A stretch of DNA of 49,806 nt from Dissophora ornata (GCA_025201705.1 MU616718.1:1-49806), one strand, 5' to 3'; positions 1 to 12,074 are shown, numbered from the stretch's first letter. The notes: generated by a model from the sequence alone, not told the origin. Numbers and translations are program-made.

Positions 1-189
1 GGTGGAGGCAACATGCCTCCTGGCAATGGTGGTGGTGGTGGTGGTGGTGGCGGCAACATGCCTCCTGGCAATGGTGGTGGTGGTGGAGGTGGTGGCGGCA
101 ACATGCCTCCTGGCAATGGTGGTGGTGGTGGAGGTGGTGGCGGCAACATGCCTCCTGGCAATGGTGGCAACGGTGGTGGCGGTTACTAA
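1..189 (+). CDS. Glycine-rich repeat protein, C-terminal fragment
   Basis: Partial gene entering from the left edge. Frame 1 is open from base 1 and stops at TAA 187-189, giving about 62 residues of almost pure glycine broken by the motif GNMPPGNGG and ending GGGGY. The motif recurs every 15 residues. No catalytic or structural domain is visible in this piece. Gly/Asn/Pro repeats of this kind occur in secreted or wall-associated proteins and in RNA-binding tails, so the function cannot be assigned. A canonical AATAAA lies at 321-326, 132 nt after the stop, and supports this strand and frame as the transcript end. Other frames across the repeat are open only because the codons are repetitive (they read as poly-Val). 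Confidence 0.75.
   Translation, partial: GGGNMPPGNGGGGGGGGGNMPPGNGGGGGGGGGNMPPGNGGGGGGGGGNMPPGNGGNGGGGY
7..186 (+). repeat. Four 45-bp tandem repeats in coding sequence
   Basis: The core GGCAACATGCCTCCTGGCAA starts at 7, 52, 97 and 142, an exact 45-bp (15-codon) period. Copies differ mainly in GGT versus GGA glycine codons, and the last copy degenerates into GGCAACGGTGG. The period is a multiple of three, so gain or loss of units keeps the frame. Confidence 0.9.
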
Positions 190-1050
190 TCCTATTAAGC
201 ATGAGGTCTGCTACCCCCCACCCCAAAGAAGTGCCCGCATCCTTCCTTGCTGGCGAGAGAGACAAAATTTCCTGTATATAGCTTTGTATAGTCTACACTT
301 GGCCAAATATCAACTGCCCAAATAAACCAGGACCAAGGATGTTTTCGTTTTATGATTTTACGCGCACTGAGTATGCCAAACGATGCCTTCGGAAAGGGTT
401 AGATAGAAGGAGATAGGAGATGTAGGAGGTGGAAAGAGGAAGAGGAAACGGATCAAGAGCATTGGATCGAGGGGCCCTTTTTTTCTGCGTAGCATGCGTT
501 ACAAAAACGGGGGGGAGGGTTTTGAGAATGCAAAACCTCATTTTTCCGCCCATGTTACCAGAGACGCGTACAGACGGAAATGGCAATCTACTTTCAGCTA
601 TTCGGCTGTTTACGCGCATGCAGGGCGAGCGAGCCTTTGGCCTCGTCATACAAATTTTGGGCTGATGGTTTTTGGACGTTCAATTGCACACTATGGAGAG
701 CATTGCATAAGCACCCTCGCCTCAAAAAAGTGCATGCCTCGTTGTATGTGGCTAAACGGAATTTACCCAGAAGTCAGGATACAGCCCATCATACTCACCG
801 AATTACATTTGATGTCCTGTCAGCAGCTAGAGTATAAGGTCCAGGAACAAGATCTGGTCTGGCAGCAATGACTGCAGCGGACGACACTTCCAGCTATCCT
901 TCGGGCTTTGCCATACTATCATGAAAGCCATCTCGTTCCGATCGAGGAGCACCGTACACATTGCGAATGCAAACATAGCCCATATCGTTATTATTAACAG
1001 AGGAATGTAGCGGGAGCTATCTAGCGTAACTAAGAGGGATGCAACGCTGC
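190..1050. other. Intergenic, convergent 3' ends
   Basis: 861 nt between the glycine-rich gene (+) and UDP-xylose synthase (-), so it should hold two 3' UTRs. AATAAA at 321-326 serves the left gene. Small ORFs here have no recognisable composition or conserved motif. I see no RNA gene or repeat. Confidence 0.6.
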
Positions 1051-2488
1051 TTAACCCATATACCATGTTTGCTCCATCTTGTTGTTCTTGAAATATTGCA
1101 CCGTCTCCCGAATGCCCTGATACACCGAGAACTTTGGTGCCCAGCCCAGATGTCTCTGCGCCCGTCCAATATCGGGCCGCCGCCTCTGCGGATCATCTTC
1201 TGTCGGCGGAAGGCTCATGATATCGACATTGGCGTTGATTTCATTTCGTATCATCTCTGCAAACTCCCGGATTGTGTACTCCTCCGGATTGCCCAAGTTC
1301 ACAGGTTCCTTGAAGTTCTTATTCATGAGCAGGATCAAACCATCGACCAGATCGTGAATGTACTGGAACGACCTCGTCTGTTGCCCGTCACCATATATTG
1401 TGAGCTCATCCCCCCTCAATGCCTGCATGATAAAATTGCTAACCACACGGCCGTCGTTCTCGTTCATCCTCGGCCCAAACGTATTGAAGATTCGGGCCAC
1501 ACGAACGTCCACCTCATCTTGATGCATATACGAATACGTCAAGGTTTCCGCGACACGTTTTCCCTCGTCATAACAGGCTCGAGGTCCGATGGGGTTCACA
1601 TGTCCCCAGTACGTCTCCTTTTGGGGATGCTCCTCTGGATCTCCGTACACCTCTGTAAGTTTAAGCGCAGACAACAAGATCAAAGGTGCGATAAGATGAG
1701 CTATTGGGCCGTGATTGCACAGGTGTTAACGCATTTTGATCAAGCTACAACGTACCGGAGGTCGATGTCAAAAGAAAGCGCGCCTTTGTTCGCTTAGCGA
1801 GTCCCAGCATATTGATGGTGCCCATAACGGAGGTCTTGACCGTTTTGATAGGGTTGTATTGGTAGTGAGGTGGGGAGGCAGGACATGCCAGATGGTAGAT
1901 CTGATCGACCTCGATCATGAAAGGATCGACAACATCGTGGCGAATTAGCTCAAAGTGAGGGTGACCCATCCAATGTTGTACATTGCGCTTGCTCCCGGTA
2001 AAAAAGTTGTCGAGTACAATCACCTCATGGCCCATGAGCATTAGTCGGTCAACAAGATGCGAACCAACAAATCCAGCGCCCCCCGTCACCAGGATTCGTT
2101 TCAGCTCATGGCTCGGCAGTGCCTTGACAGAAGGGAAAGAAGGCGAGTGAGGAAAGGAAAGGGTGTTGTTCTCGAGGTTGATTGTGCGATAGGAATTGGC
2201 CTTGTCTGGCAGGTAGAGCTGTTGCAGAACACTCAGAGGGATATCGGACCGCACTGCCTTGTCACCAACCACGCTCACCAGCAGTGGTTCCGAACTTTCT
2301 CCGAGGGCCGAGGGATCGGATTCTGTGCTCTGTGCGTCATCAATGCGCGTCAGAGAGAGGGACACATCGTCTGCTTCGGTCCCTGATCCCGAGACTGTCG
2401 CAGGGGCTATTTCGTCGTTGATGCTGACAGGTGGCCGGTGGCCCTGCTGCTCGTCCTTGTACTCCTCCGCGTGTACTGTGTGCTCCAT
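1051..2488 (-). CDS. UXS1: UDP-glucuronate decarboxylase (UDP-xylose synthase)
   Basis: Converts UDP-glucuronate to UDP-xylose through an NAD-bound 4-keto intermediate (short-chain dehydrogenase/reductase family). Two exons, 2488-1756 and 1652-1051. The intron 1755-1653 (GTACGT...ACAG) restores the family motif STSEVYGDP across the junction. 444 aa. The Rossmann motif [11 protein letters not shown] is at about residues 135-145 and the catalytic Tyr-x-x-x-Lys (YDEGK) at 272-276. [27 protein letters not shown] and RRRPDIGRA are typical of UXS. The first 128 residues are a low-complexity extension with no membrane segment, so the enzyme is probably cytosolic, unlike animal Golgi UXS1. The reading frame is open upstream of 2488 but only with a TTG codon, so ATG 2488 is taken as the start. 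Confidence 0.95.
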
Positions 2489-3120
2489 ACTGCAGATTTT
2501 TGTATTTTGCCGGGTGAATGGGTGACTTGTGGACAATGCAAAGTCTCAAAATAAAAGGAGAGAATGAGCTAGTGAAGTTTGGAAGGAAGGATCTGTGTAG
2601 AATGAAGAGAAGGATCTGACGATGGATGGGGAGGAGGGCGGCGATCGCTGCACTGACGCGTGTTTTTCCAGTAAGCTTTCTGAAGCTTAAAAATAGGGAT
2701 TAAACTACGGAGCCAGACGAGACTGAGAATCAATGAATGGATGGAAGGAGAGAATGAAGGGAATCACAGTAGAGTAGATGGCATTGGACAGTTGAAGAGC
2801 AGTCGAATGGATGGATGGACGAGAGAACGGGAGAGCGAGAGGAAGAAAAGTGAAGAAAGCTAAGGGAGAGAGAGCAGAAAGAGAGAACGTCGTTCATTTA
2901 AAACAAGTGGCGAAAGTCTAATAGATAGCCAATGATCGCGATGTCATTGCCTTTCGCTGCTCTTCATCCTCGTCCTCTTTGCTATTTCGCGATACAGTAC
3001 ATTGTGCCCGGTGGGCGAAATTGGCTTAATTGCTGCTCACACGTTTGGTCCAAATCTCTGGCGTACAACCAGAATGGTTGGCACGCAGAATGATGGACAT
3101 CTGGAATCTATTTTTCTTCT
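2489..3120. other. UXS upstream region with purine-rich tract
   Basis: 632 nt between the UXS start and the TMX2-like stop (both genes on the minus strand). From about 2560 to 2890 the plus strand is rich in GA and GGATGG/GAATGGATGG motifs, so the coding strand of UXS carries a long CT-rich leader or promoter. No ORF or RNA gene is evident. Confidence 0.5.
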
Positions 3121-4337
3121 TTACGCCGCAAATGATTCCTTCCCGCTGCCGAGCATGTCCAGCTCAAAGGCACTGACCACCGAGCTCTCAGAACGGTCCC
3201 ACCCAACCTTGCCCAGCACCTCGCCTCCAACTTTCGTTCCTAGCTTCAGCGGGAGCTGCTTCAGGGCCTTGCCGTCCTTGAACAGAATCAGCGTTGGTAA
3301 ATCCAACGTCGTTGCCGAAAGGTTGATCTTGAATCGCTCTGCGATCTGATCGCCTTCAGGTACCAAGTCCATGTCAATTTTCGCAAAGTGCACGTTCTTT
3401 TGCTCATACCTATTTATACAGAACAGGACAGACGCATCAGCCTACTTGCGGATTTTGCGACACCCATCCACATTCACATGTACACACAACGTACTTTAGG
3501 GAGCATCGTGCTAGTACAGCCTCAAAGTATCGACAGGGCGAACTCCAGGTTGCGTTGAAGGCAATTATCCAGTAATGACTGGGGTCCAATCCTGACTCTG
3601 ACTTGTCCTTTCTTTGATAGTTGTCAGCGCGTGCCTGCTCCTCGTGTTCTTCTTCATCATCTTCCAATGGCTTTCCATCATCATTGAGTTCGACGATCTT
3701 TGCCGTCGAGGAGCGATTCCTCAGTTCCGGGTGACTGCCCGCACGCTCCTTGCCCTTTGATTGACTTGGAGTAGTCAAGAACTCCAACTGTGAGGCATTC
3801 AGCCATGCGATCTTGGAAGGGCCTTGGTATGGGGGTTGTGGTAATGCGATGAAGATGACTATTGTAGCACGAACATATAACAGATCAACAAAAATAAGAC
3901 GTCAGACAGCCTGCTGATTACCTGGGAACATGGATGGCCAGGAGTCAATAAAAGCAATTGAAAACTACGGGCAAATCGGCTAATATAACAACAATAAGCT
4001 TACCTAGCCATGCGAAAAGAAACAGGATTACTCTCCACCATCCACTCCAGGAGATATCCCAGAGGGTAGCCGGATCTTGGGCTATGGTCCAAAATCCATA
4101 GAGCGAATAGACTTTGATATAGAGCGCGACAACACTGACGAGTTCCTCTGCCGATTGGGATCCGCGAATCTTGATCGAAAGCACGACACCTGCGGGCAGG
4201 ATATAGCGTGAGTGCGCAGCGATGCTGGAAGTCGATAGCAACTCAGGGTGGGTGATAAGCTGGAAAGCAGGGTACGCTGCTGCGAGAATCACGTTCGCCA
4301 CGTAGTGCGGGTGTAAAAGTCGTTTTGCGAGGGACAT
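3121..4337 (-). CDS. TMX2: TMX2-like thioredoxin-related transmembrane protein
   Basis: ER/mitochondria-associated membrane thioredoxin family. Three exons: 4337-4004, 3858-3495 and 3409-3121. Introns of 145 and 85 nt end in ATAG. 328 aa. Four hydrophobic stretches occupy the first ~120 residues. The first junction rebuilds AWLVIFIALPQPPYQGPSKI, matching the family pattern of a helix followed by PPxYxGP. An acidic linker (EDDEEEHEEQ) leads to a thioredoxin fold with ATWSSPC at about 214-220 and LDLPTLILFKDGKALKQLP near the C terminus. The active site is Ser-Ser-Pro-Cys, so the first CxxC cysteine is missing, as in animal TMX2 (SNDC). It is therefore unlikely to be a classical dithiol oxidoreductase. 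No clear KKxx retrieval signal is visible; the tail ends ESFAA. Confidence 0.88.
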
Positions 4338-5397
4338 GAAAGTAGCGGATTGTCTCGGAGTAGTTGAGTTTGGTCCTAGATATAAGCGTGGTGAATGAGA
4401 GTGGAGGGAAAGTAAGGAGATGAATCAATGGGATGCAAATCAATCAAGGAGATGGTTGGAAGGTTTAATGATGAGCAGCAAAGACGGTTTGGTGGTGTGC
4501 TCAAGAACGGGGCATCATCGCAGATGCTACACTACCGATCTCCAAACGCGACTGGCGGTCGCGTCGACTAAGAATTCAACGACGCGTTATTCTTGCAGGG
4601 GTCCCTGATGCTTTGGTCCCAAACCCCTGTGCTTGGCGCGTCCCCGCTATCACTTCCATTGTCGTTTGTCCAACTCGACCAGTATATCACGTATATCAAG
4701 ATGATGCCAGACAAGGACAAAAAAAGGAGTGTCGCAGTTTGCACGCTGGACAGACATGACATGTTTCCCTCCGCAGGTGCATGGCCGCTGGTCATGAGGA
4801 GAGGTACAATAGGGGCAAAACAACAGAACTCGCTTGCTTTCAGCACAACAACAGTCCATGCTGAATAAATAGAACCACGGAAGAGTACTACATCCTCGAC
4901 CACAGAGAGACCCTCTTGCTCGCTCCACACTCGTTGCACATCGACAGCGCTGCCTCCTCACATAGTCGCTCTTCTACTTTATTTCGCAAACAAATCACCC
5001 ACTCGCCCATTATTATCCTACAACAGAAGGCGGAGCAATCCTGGAGAACACCCCAAGGCGGAATAAAGCAGAATCTCCATATCCTTTCGTCTCCCTTCTT
5101 CCATTCTCCAAATCCTCCACCCACCTTCCCCCACATTTCTTTCTCCTCGGCTCCTTATCTCGGTTTGTCTCCTCGCCGACTGTTGCTTGGAGCGGATACT
5201 CTTGTCCCTGCCCCGCCTTCGCCGCTCGCTCCCTGCTTGCATTTCCTCCAGGAACTCCTTCCATTCGCCGATGCAGCTCTACTGTTTGATCTGATCCATT
5301 TTCATCCTTCTTCCGACAACCCCGAGAAAGCAGCAGAACAGGGGCACTATCCTCGCAAATAACTGCCTACAACAACGTACCATACCATCTCATTACG
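4338..5397. other. Divergent promoter region, TMX2-like / arrestin
   Basis: 1060 nt between two outward-facing starts. The arrestin-proximal half (about 4880-5400) is C+T-rich on the plus strand with repeated TCTCC/CTCC blocks, as in many fungal 5' leaders. An AT-rich GAATAAATAG lies near 4862. Open frames here are long but lack family features, and I read them as leader sequence. Confidence 0.5.
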
Positions 5398-8300
5398 ATG
5401 TACTCAACAGCCGAAGTCAGCAACAGCCAACATCAGCAGTACCCTCGGTCTCCGGCTGATCCTTCCTCCATTCTCAACCAAGGTAGAACAAGTCCACCTT
5501 CCTCTGCGCATCATGCGCATCTAGGTCATGATGCTGGGGAAAGGGGGCGGACACGATATCGACAGATAGACATTGCATCGACCACGACGGAGCAGGACGA
5601 TCTATATCACTCACGCTCTCGGCAAAGCAACAATAATATTACCAATAATCCTAGAAGCAGAACCAGAGTCGCCAGCCCATCCTCTCCTACTCCCTTATCC
5701 TTTGCACCCCATAGCCATAGTCACCATTTGCCCCCTTTACCCAAAGACGACAGGTCAACGGCACCAAGCGCACAGCAACCACAACAACCTAAAATGCCTC
5801 CAATTCTGCCGCCACCAGGGTCTATTCCTGAATCAGGTTCGGGCTCGGGCTTTGTGTCGGGGATAGAGGCGGCGGCGGCGTCGGCGTTAACGCTTGCGAA
5901 CAACATTGCATTCCGGCCAATGACGACGCAGCCGACGAAATGTAGCAAACTGAAGATTCGCATCTTTTTTGATTCAACCATCTTCCAGGCAGGAGGGACC
6001 CTGTTTGGACGAATGGAGATCATCGCCACCAGCTCGCGGTCTTTAAAACTAGGAGAAATTGCCGTTGAATTGGCGGCATACGAAGGTAAGAAATCAAAAA
6101 GAGAGAGAGAGAGGAGCGGTGAGCCGACGGGGGAAGGGTAATACGAGCGTGCAGAATAGTATGCGCTCCACTCCACCAGGATGCTGACCATCCATGCATA
6201 TAAAAAAAATACCAGAAATCATATCGAAAGAGTTCACGGCGACACAGTCATTTCTGTCTTCACGTCTGTGCTTCCAGGGTCCCAACATCCCTCCGTCGAA
6301 TGCTGTCCACGGACCTTGTGACGCGGATGGGTTCTGGATGGCGAAGAAGGGCAAGACCACGTTTCCGTTTGCATTCCAACTCCCGCTGGATTGCCCCAGC
6401 AGCCTGGTCTTTGGTCAAACCGCCAGCCTGCGCTATGTTGTCACAGGGCAAGTGTGTATTCTAGTTCGAGCTCTCAAAAAAAACACAGATCATGCGCGTG
6501 TCATGACTAAGAACCCCTATTTTTTTTTTCACTAACGTTTAACGTTTTTCTATACGATTTCTAATTTCGACTTCCGTGAATGTGTCATGATCAGGCTGGT
6601 ACAGGTGTTCTATCACAACAAGGACGAGATGATCCTGAAGTCCAAGGAGGCATTTGTAGTCGAGGCATGGGATGGCTATAACCCTGACTACCGCCTACCC
6701 ATCCGAGCAAGCAACTCGACAAAGTTGTTCTGGGGCGGTAGTGGATCCTTGGTGCTTGAGGCTATGCTTTCTGAAAAGCTGCATAGCGCAGGAGGTAATC
6801 TGACTGTTGAAGTCAAGGTCAAGAACAGCACTTCCCGGAAGGTAAAACAGCGGCTCAGTGCAGTCCTCAACCAAAACGCCACCGAAATCAGAAGCGCTTA
6901 CGTTTCACCCCATCGTGTGTCGAAAAATAGGTGCAGGGCATTCGGCTAGGAGTTCACCGAAGACTGGAAATGGTGTCCAACAAGGACAAAGCGCAGCAGG
7001 ATCCAGGACTCAGGATCGACACCGTAAGCGTCTCAGAGGTCATTGGAACACAAGAGTTCAAATCTTCGAGTTATCTATTCGACACAGGAGAGGAGCGCAA
7101 CATGACCATCAATATGATTGTCCCTGGAAATGCAAGGACGATTCGAGGAACGGCGCTATTTGAGGTGACATGTTTTGTTGTCGTGTCGATGCTCCTCGGC
7201 ACTTTCAGGTACTTTCGAAAGATCACCTCCCTCAATACTTTGATCAAAACATATGCGAGAGTGCGTGGTCTGCAACTGACGAGCGATTTTTTTTTATTCG
7301 TAGCGGTGAATTGTCTGTGGAAATTCCCGTCAAGATCTGCCACCCCGCATCTCTGACGCCAGCGCCAAAACCAAAGCTTGACGAAAACCACCTACCGCAT
7401 CATTACAATCTTGTAGATGAAGACCTTGATTTGAAGCCGGACCGCTCAAACAGAAGAATTGGATCCAACGACAGTTTTGCAGTCCCTATCACGAGCGGAT
7501 TTGATTCTGGCAACAACGGTCAGTCAGGGCAGGCGCGCGATCTGCCGTGGGGCTCAGACGGACCCGAACAGCAGGATGAGTATTCCAACGTTGGGCGTCA
7601 GGGCGAATGGAACCAGGACGCAAAGGAGTTGTCCCCAGCCAATTCCATCACATCTATAAAATCTCTGCTGTCGAGTCCCAAGCAGAAATTGAGTAAACTG
7701 GCGGACAAAATTCAGCGATCGACAAGTCCCTCTTCTAGTCACCATCTTCAGCATGACCATCGACAGGGATCCAAGCACTTGGACGACTCTAACGGCCAAG
7801 GACGTCGACATTTGATCGCAAAATCACCGCCATTGGGACCAGCACTTCCGATCGCCTATGTCCCTGCAGTGGAGAGAGTGCGGTATACGCCTTTTCAACC
7901 ACCGCCGACTACAAAGGCAAAAGAGTTCCTGAAAGCTGCGGCGCAGTATCAGCAGCAGATGGCGTTTGGGGGGGCATTATCGGGCCTTGGAGGCGACAAC
8001 GTCGAGTTTGACATTGATGACAAGAAGATGGCCTCTGCGATCCACCAGTGGATCTCGAAGAAGGAATCGGAGGGAATGTACAGTAACAGCCAAACAGCAA
8101 TACAGGTGCCTTCGACTACTCGGCCCACCCCGCCAATTCAAATCCCAATAGCCTCACCAAACAATCGCCGGCGGCCCACAGTGGGGAGAATTGATACTCA
8201 AGTTGGATCATTCACATCTCAGTACAGTCCCACATCGCCCCAGGGCTACGGCAGTCCTGCATCTCTTCGAAGTAATGATTTTCCACCTTCACCTACTGGA

Positions 8301-11186
8301 GCTGTCCCGTATAATAACCAGACGACTTCAAGGTTCATACACCATCCCCACAGACAGCCAGCAGCCCCACAGACAGAAGCATTCGGCAGTGCTCCTGAAG
8401 ACTGCATCACAGACCCTCCATTGTTTGCGAAGCCACTCCCATTGCCTTCGCCACCACGGACTGGATCGCCTATACGAGCTGGCGCTATGAGACCGTCAGC
8501 CCGCCCGCGCTCTCTCTCTCCTGTCCCGATACCGGCACAAACGCCTGAGAGCCTAGCCCTAGCACGAGAGGCGTTTGAGCGTGTCAAAAGGATAGCATCT
8601 CCAGTTCAAGACCATATGATGGATGCAGCCGCACCTAATGCTGGAAACAGTGCTCCACGATCGGGATTTACTGATCCACCACGTCCTCCACCCCATGGAC
8701 TAAATCCCGATATCAAGGTGCCAATGCCTACGTCGGCAACATCCCCGAACTTTAGCTCGAGTCCTTCGGGATTGTCTCGACTGCTTGGTAATAGCGTCGA
8801 GGAGAATAATCACCCAAAACATGCTCGAGATGGCCATGTGATTGAAAGCACCCCTCCTCAGCCATGCTCAAGCCCAGAACTCCGGCACATACCCTTGAAT
8901 CGTCCACTACCAGTTCCTGCCCCTAAACCTCAACACTTGAACCACAGCAACGTACCATCTGGTTCAAATGTCATCAGCGGTAGTCCTTCCTCTCGTGAAA
9001 TAGGGTTCAGACCAAGACCAGATGCGACAGCACCCCGGCCCCCTGCCGCGGCCACATCAAGTGGACATTTGAGAAATCCACACCCTGTTTCTTCTTCTCC
9101 GGATTCGGCAGCGATTCTCTCGACCTCACTTCCTGGAAACGGGCCTGCTACTCGATCTGGTCATTTGCCTGACCGGGAACGAGAACGCTTACGAGAGAGA
9201 GACGATCTTAGAAAGGTGGCTTCAATGCAACATAATGCCTACATCCCGAAACAGACTCCAGTCCCGACAGCGATGCCACCAGTCCCGATTGAGCAGAGCA
9301 TAGGCAACCCCCTAACAGGAAGACCTGACAGTAGGAAAATTGGTGGAAGTGCTAGTGCTCAGCTGGCAGGAAAGAAATCAGCGGGGCTGCAGCATAATGG
9401 AAAGTTGTCCGCCAGTTCAGGTCAAGCGCCTGGGGTTGGTAATAACAGTGGGTTCATATATCCGAAAGCTGCGCGTAAACCCGTCCCTGGGGTCAGGCCA
9501 GCGGTAGCCGCAAAGCCTATGGGGCTAACGCCACCAACTACCGCAGCCGGCAGGGAGGCTGCAAGGTCGCCCCCTCGCACTGTCGCTGCTGACATGCACT
9601 CTCAGAGTCATGCCGAGTTCGATCAGCGGCTTCGAAGACAGCGTCAGCAAGACGGCGCAGTGGCAAGCGATGGGAAAATAAGGTCCGAGAAACCACTGGT
9701 GTTTACAACATCAATGAGAGCGCCACAGGTGCTGACGGAGTCGCATATGTCTCCACCAACGCAGGTGGTCGTTGGATTTGAAATGCGGCAAGGCATCACG
9801 ACCGTGGTAGAGGAGGAAGAAGGAGAGGAAGCAGTGATGTTATATGATACTAGAAACGTTTCTGGAGAGCAGCAGAGCCATCACCATCGTCATCATCATC
9901 ACCATCATGAAACCGAGGATAAGAAGCTTATTGTAGCTTCGTCGGATGCTGATATCGTTGCACCAGAGTCAGCGCAGGAAGTTTTGAGCGATATGCGTGC
10001 ACAGGCGGTTGCTGCAAAGAGTAGCCTCCGTGCGACGGGTGCTAACGACCGTGGATACGTTGTCAATACGGGAAAACTCCGTCAGGTCATCAAGGAAAGT
10101 GACGACAACAGCAACAACAATGCTGGTGGAAGTGGTCAACTGATTCAAGCACTGGCTGATGGGGCTAGGAATGCAGCCTCCGCTGCTGCTTCAGGTCTTG
10201 GCTGGCGACAGCAGTCAGCGCCGAGTATTATTCCTGGAGCCACCCCAGTAGCTGCGCCGATTGCGGCACCAAGGGACTTTCAACGACACAAAGTGGCTCA
10301 AAATCGTGGTTTGCCTTCGTCCTCTCCACCTTCTGCCCAGTCCCAACCCCAACAGCAAATACAGAAGCAGAAACAAAGAGATGGCTTTATTCAACAGGGC
10401 GTTTCCAGGAGCAAGGACAAAATTATTCCTCTGCCTCGTAGCCGTCATCCTCCAGAGGAACAGAATCATGATCTGACAATGAAAGATATTCATTTCCAGA
10501 CGCTCAATCCCGCAAGCACCGACCAGTCATATATGTTCGACGCTCGAACAACGGCAGCGGGAATATTGCCCACAACAACAACTACGACCACTACGACTAA
10601 GAAGCATCGCGAATATGGACAGACCAGAAGTCACCATTTAGTCACCTCGACAGCTCCGATTGCAACTTCTCAACAAAGTCAATCTCAACCTGGGTCTAGA
10701 ATCATAGACGGCTCCCACGGGAACGAGCCTCTGCCAGCCAAGACCACGGCTGCTGTAGTCCAAGCTATGCCGACCAGAGCAGCAGCGGCAGCAGCAGCAT
10801 CAAATCCAGGAGAAGCCGAGGGCGCGGCAGCACCACCGAACTTAGACAAAACGCTGCCAAAAATTCAAGAACAAGTACCTCGGTCCAGGGTATTCGAGCG
10901 GCCCGAAAGAAAGACGACTGATGCAAACCCAAATGTGTCTACGCCGACGTCTATTCCATCGGGTCCTGGGAAATCCAGTGCCAACGTCAGCGCCAATGTC
11001 AATGTTGGCGCAAAGCCGGTACTAAGGCAAAGATACGAACAAGGCGTCGGAGGCGAATCACCCGCTGCAGGAACAGGAGTCGCTGGAGGAGTAAGGGCGG
11101 GAACGGCGCCCAAGGCAATCAACCCGAGACTGCAGGCGTATATCCAGAAATACAACCTTGCAGCCAACACCAACACGCGAACATAA
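5398..11186 (+). CDS. Giant arrestin-domain protein with disordered tail
   Basis: Probable arrestin-related trafficking adaptor. Five exons: 5398-6085, 6216-6447, 6595-6841, 6931-7208 and 7304-11186; total 5328 nt, 1775 aa. Residues 1-183 are Ser/Pro/His-rich. The arrestin N domain begins near 184 (KLKIRIFFDSTIFQAGGTLF) and the arrestin C domain ends near 498 (GELSVEIPVKICHPAS). About 1275 residues of Pro/Ser/Ala-rich, apparently disordered sequence follow, with many SP/TP sites and a His-rich run near 1340. Intron 2 fits best as a GC-AG intron (donor GCAAGT at 6448), giving VVTGLVQVFY. A GT donor five bases downstream would give VVTGQVLVQV instead. The last intron skips the T-rich stretch before TAG 7303. 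I see no PPxY motif, so ubiquitin-ligase recruitment, if any, would need another motif. AATAAA lies at 11353-11358. Confidence 0.88.
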
Positions 11187-12074
11187 ACCTGAAATAGTCT
11201 ACTGTACAGCGAAATCAACGTCGTAGCACTGCCATAATAAGAACAAAACTCTATTCCCAGGAATAACAGAAAGGAAAACATGTTCGCGTATTCTGCGCCC
11301 TAGTTGGACGCTAGCTATTGTCCACATGATTGCTCTTCTGTACAAAACTAATAATAAATAGAACGCACATTCGTTATGATGTAACTGAGATGGAGTACCA
11401 GAATATGGCGCTTGACAGCCACGCTGGATAAGGTTGAACTTAGACGGGGTCTAGATGACACTCTACCAAAACGGCTGCAACCTTGAATCCTAGCACAGAC
11501 AACGCAACGGTTATGCAAAAGGAAAAAACACCCACAAATGATATGCAGAGCAGTGCGTGAAGAAACAAAAGCCCAAAAAACAGAAGACTTACTGGGGCAG
11601 AAGGACTGGGTGGAATTACACCCCCAGAAAGAGCACCAAGTCGTGTGTACACTAATGGCCATTTCGTACAGCCCTGTACTGCCGTCTGTTTGGGACGTCC
11701 TGTTGCTTAAAAATATAGGCTTTCGGAAAGTGAAATATATTAAAAATAGAGCCAACTCTCATTTACTGATTTGCTCATTGTTTATCCTCTCACGAAACAT
11801 TACAACGGGTTATTGAAAAGAATGTCGAGGTGTAGGAGGGGGAGGAGGAGAAGAAGAAGAAGAGGTGTACATTCCTGTGTCTGTGTCCCTCCCCCTCGTT
11901 GACCAATGTCTGTCTGTCCGAGGGACTTCTTTTCGTTGCCCTGTTGTATCATCAACACGAAATGCCTGGAATAGATTTCTGTGTTACAGTCCTGTGTAAC
12001 AATGCACGCAGCAATTAAATTCCAGAGGACATTGCAACTGTCCTGCTGACGGTGCCATGGCTCTCTCTATTACA

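Noticed and set aside
2..325. Val-rich ORF at the left edge
   Set aside because: Frame-shifted reading of the glycine repeat; frame 1 gives the coherent Gly/Asn/Pro repeat ending in TAA with a poly(A) signal after it.
1039..1797. Plus-strand ORF across UDP-xylose synthase
   Set aside because: It crosses the intron and the conserved minus-strand exons and has no recognisable motif, so I treat it as a shadow.
5013..5362. ORFs on both strands just before the arrestin start
   Set aside because: They reflect the stop-poor CT-rich leader; they have biased composition (Pro/Ser or Arg/Glu) and no splice connection.
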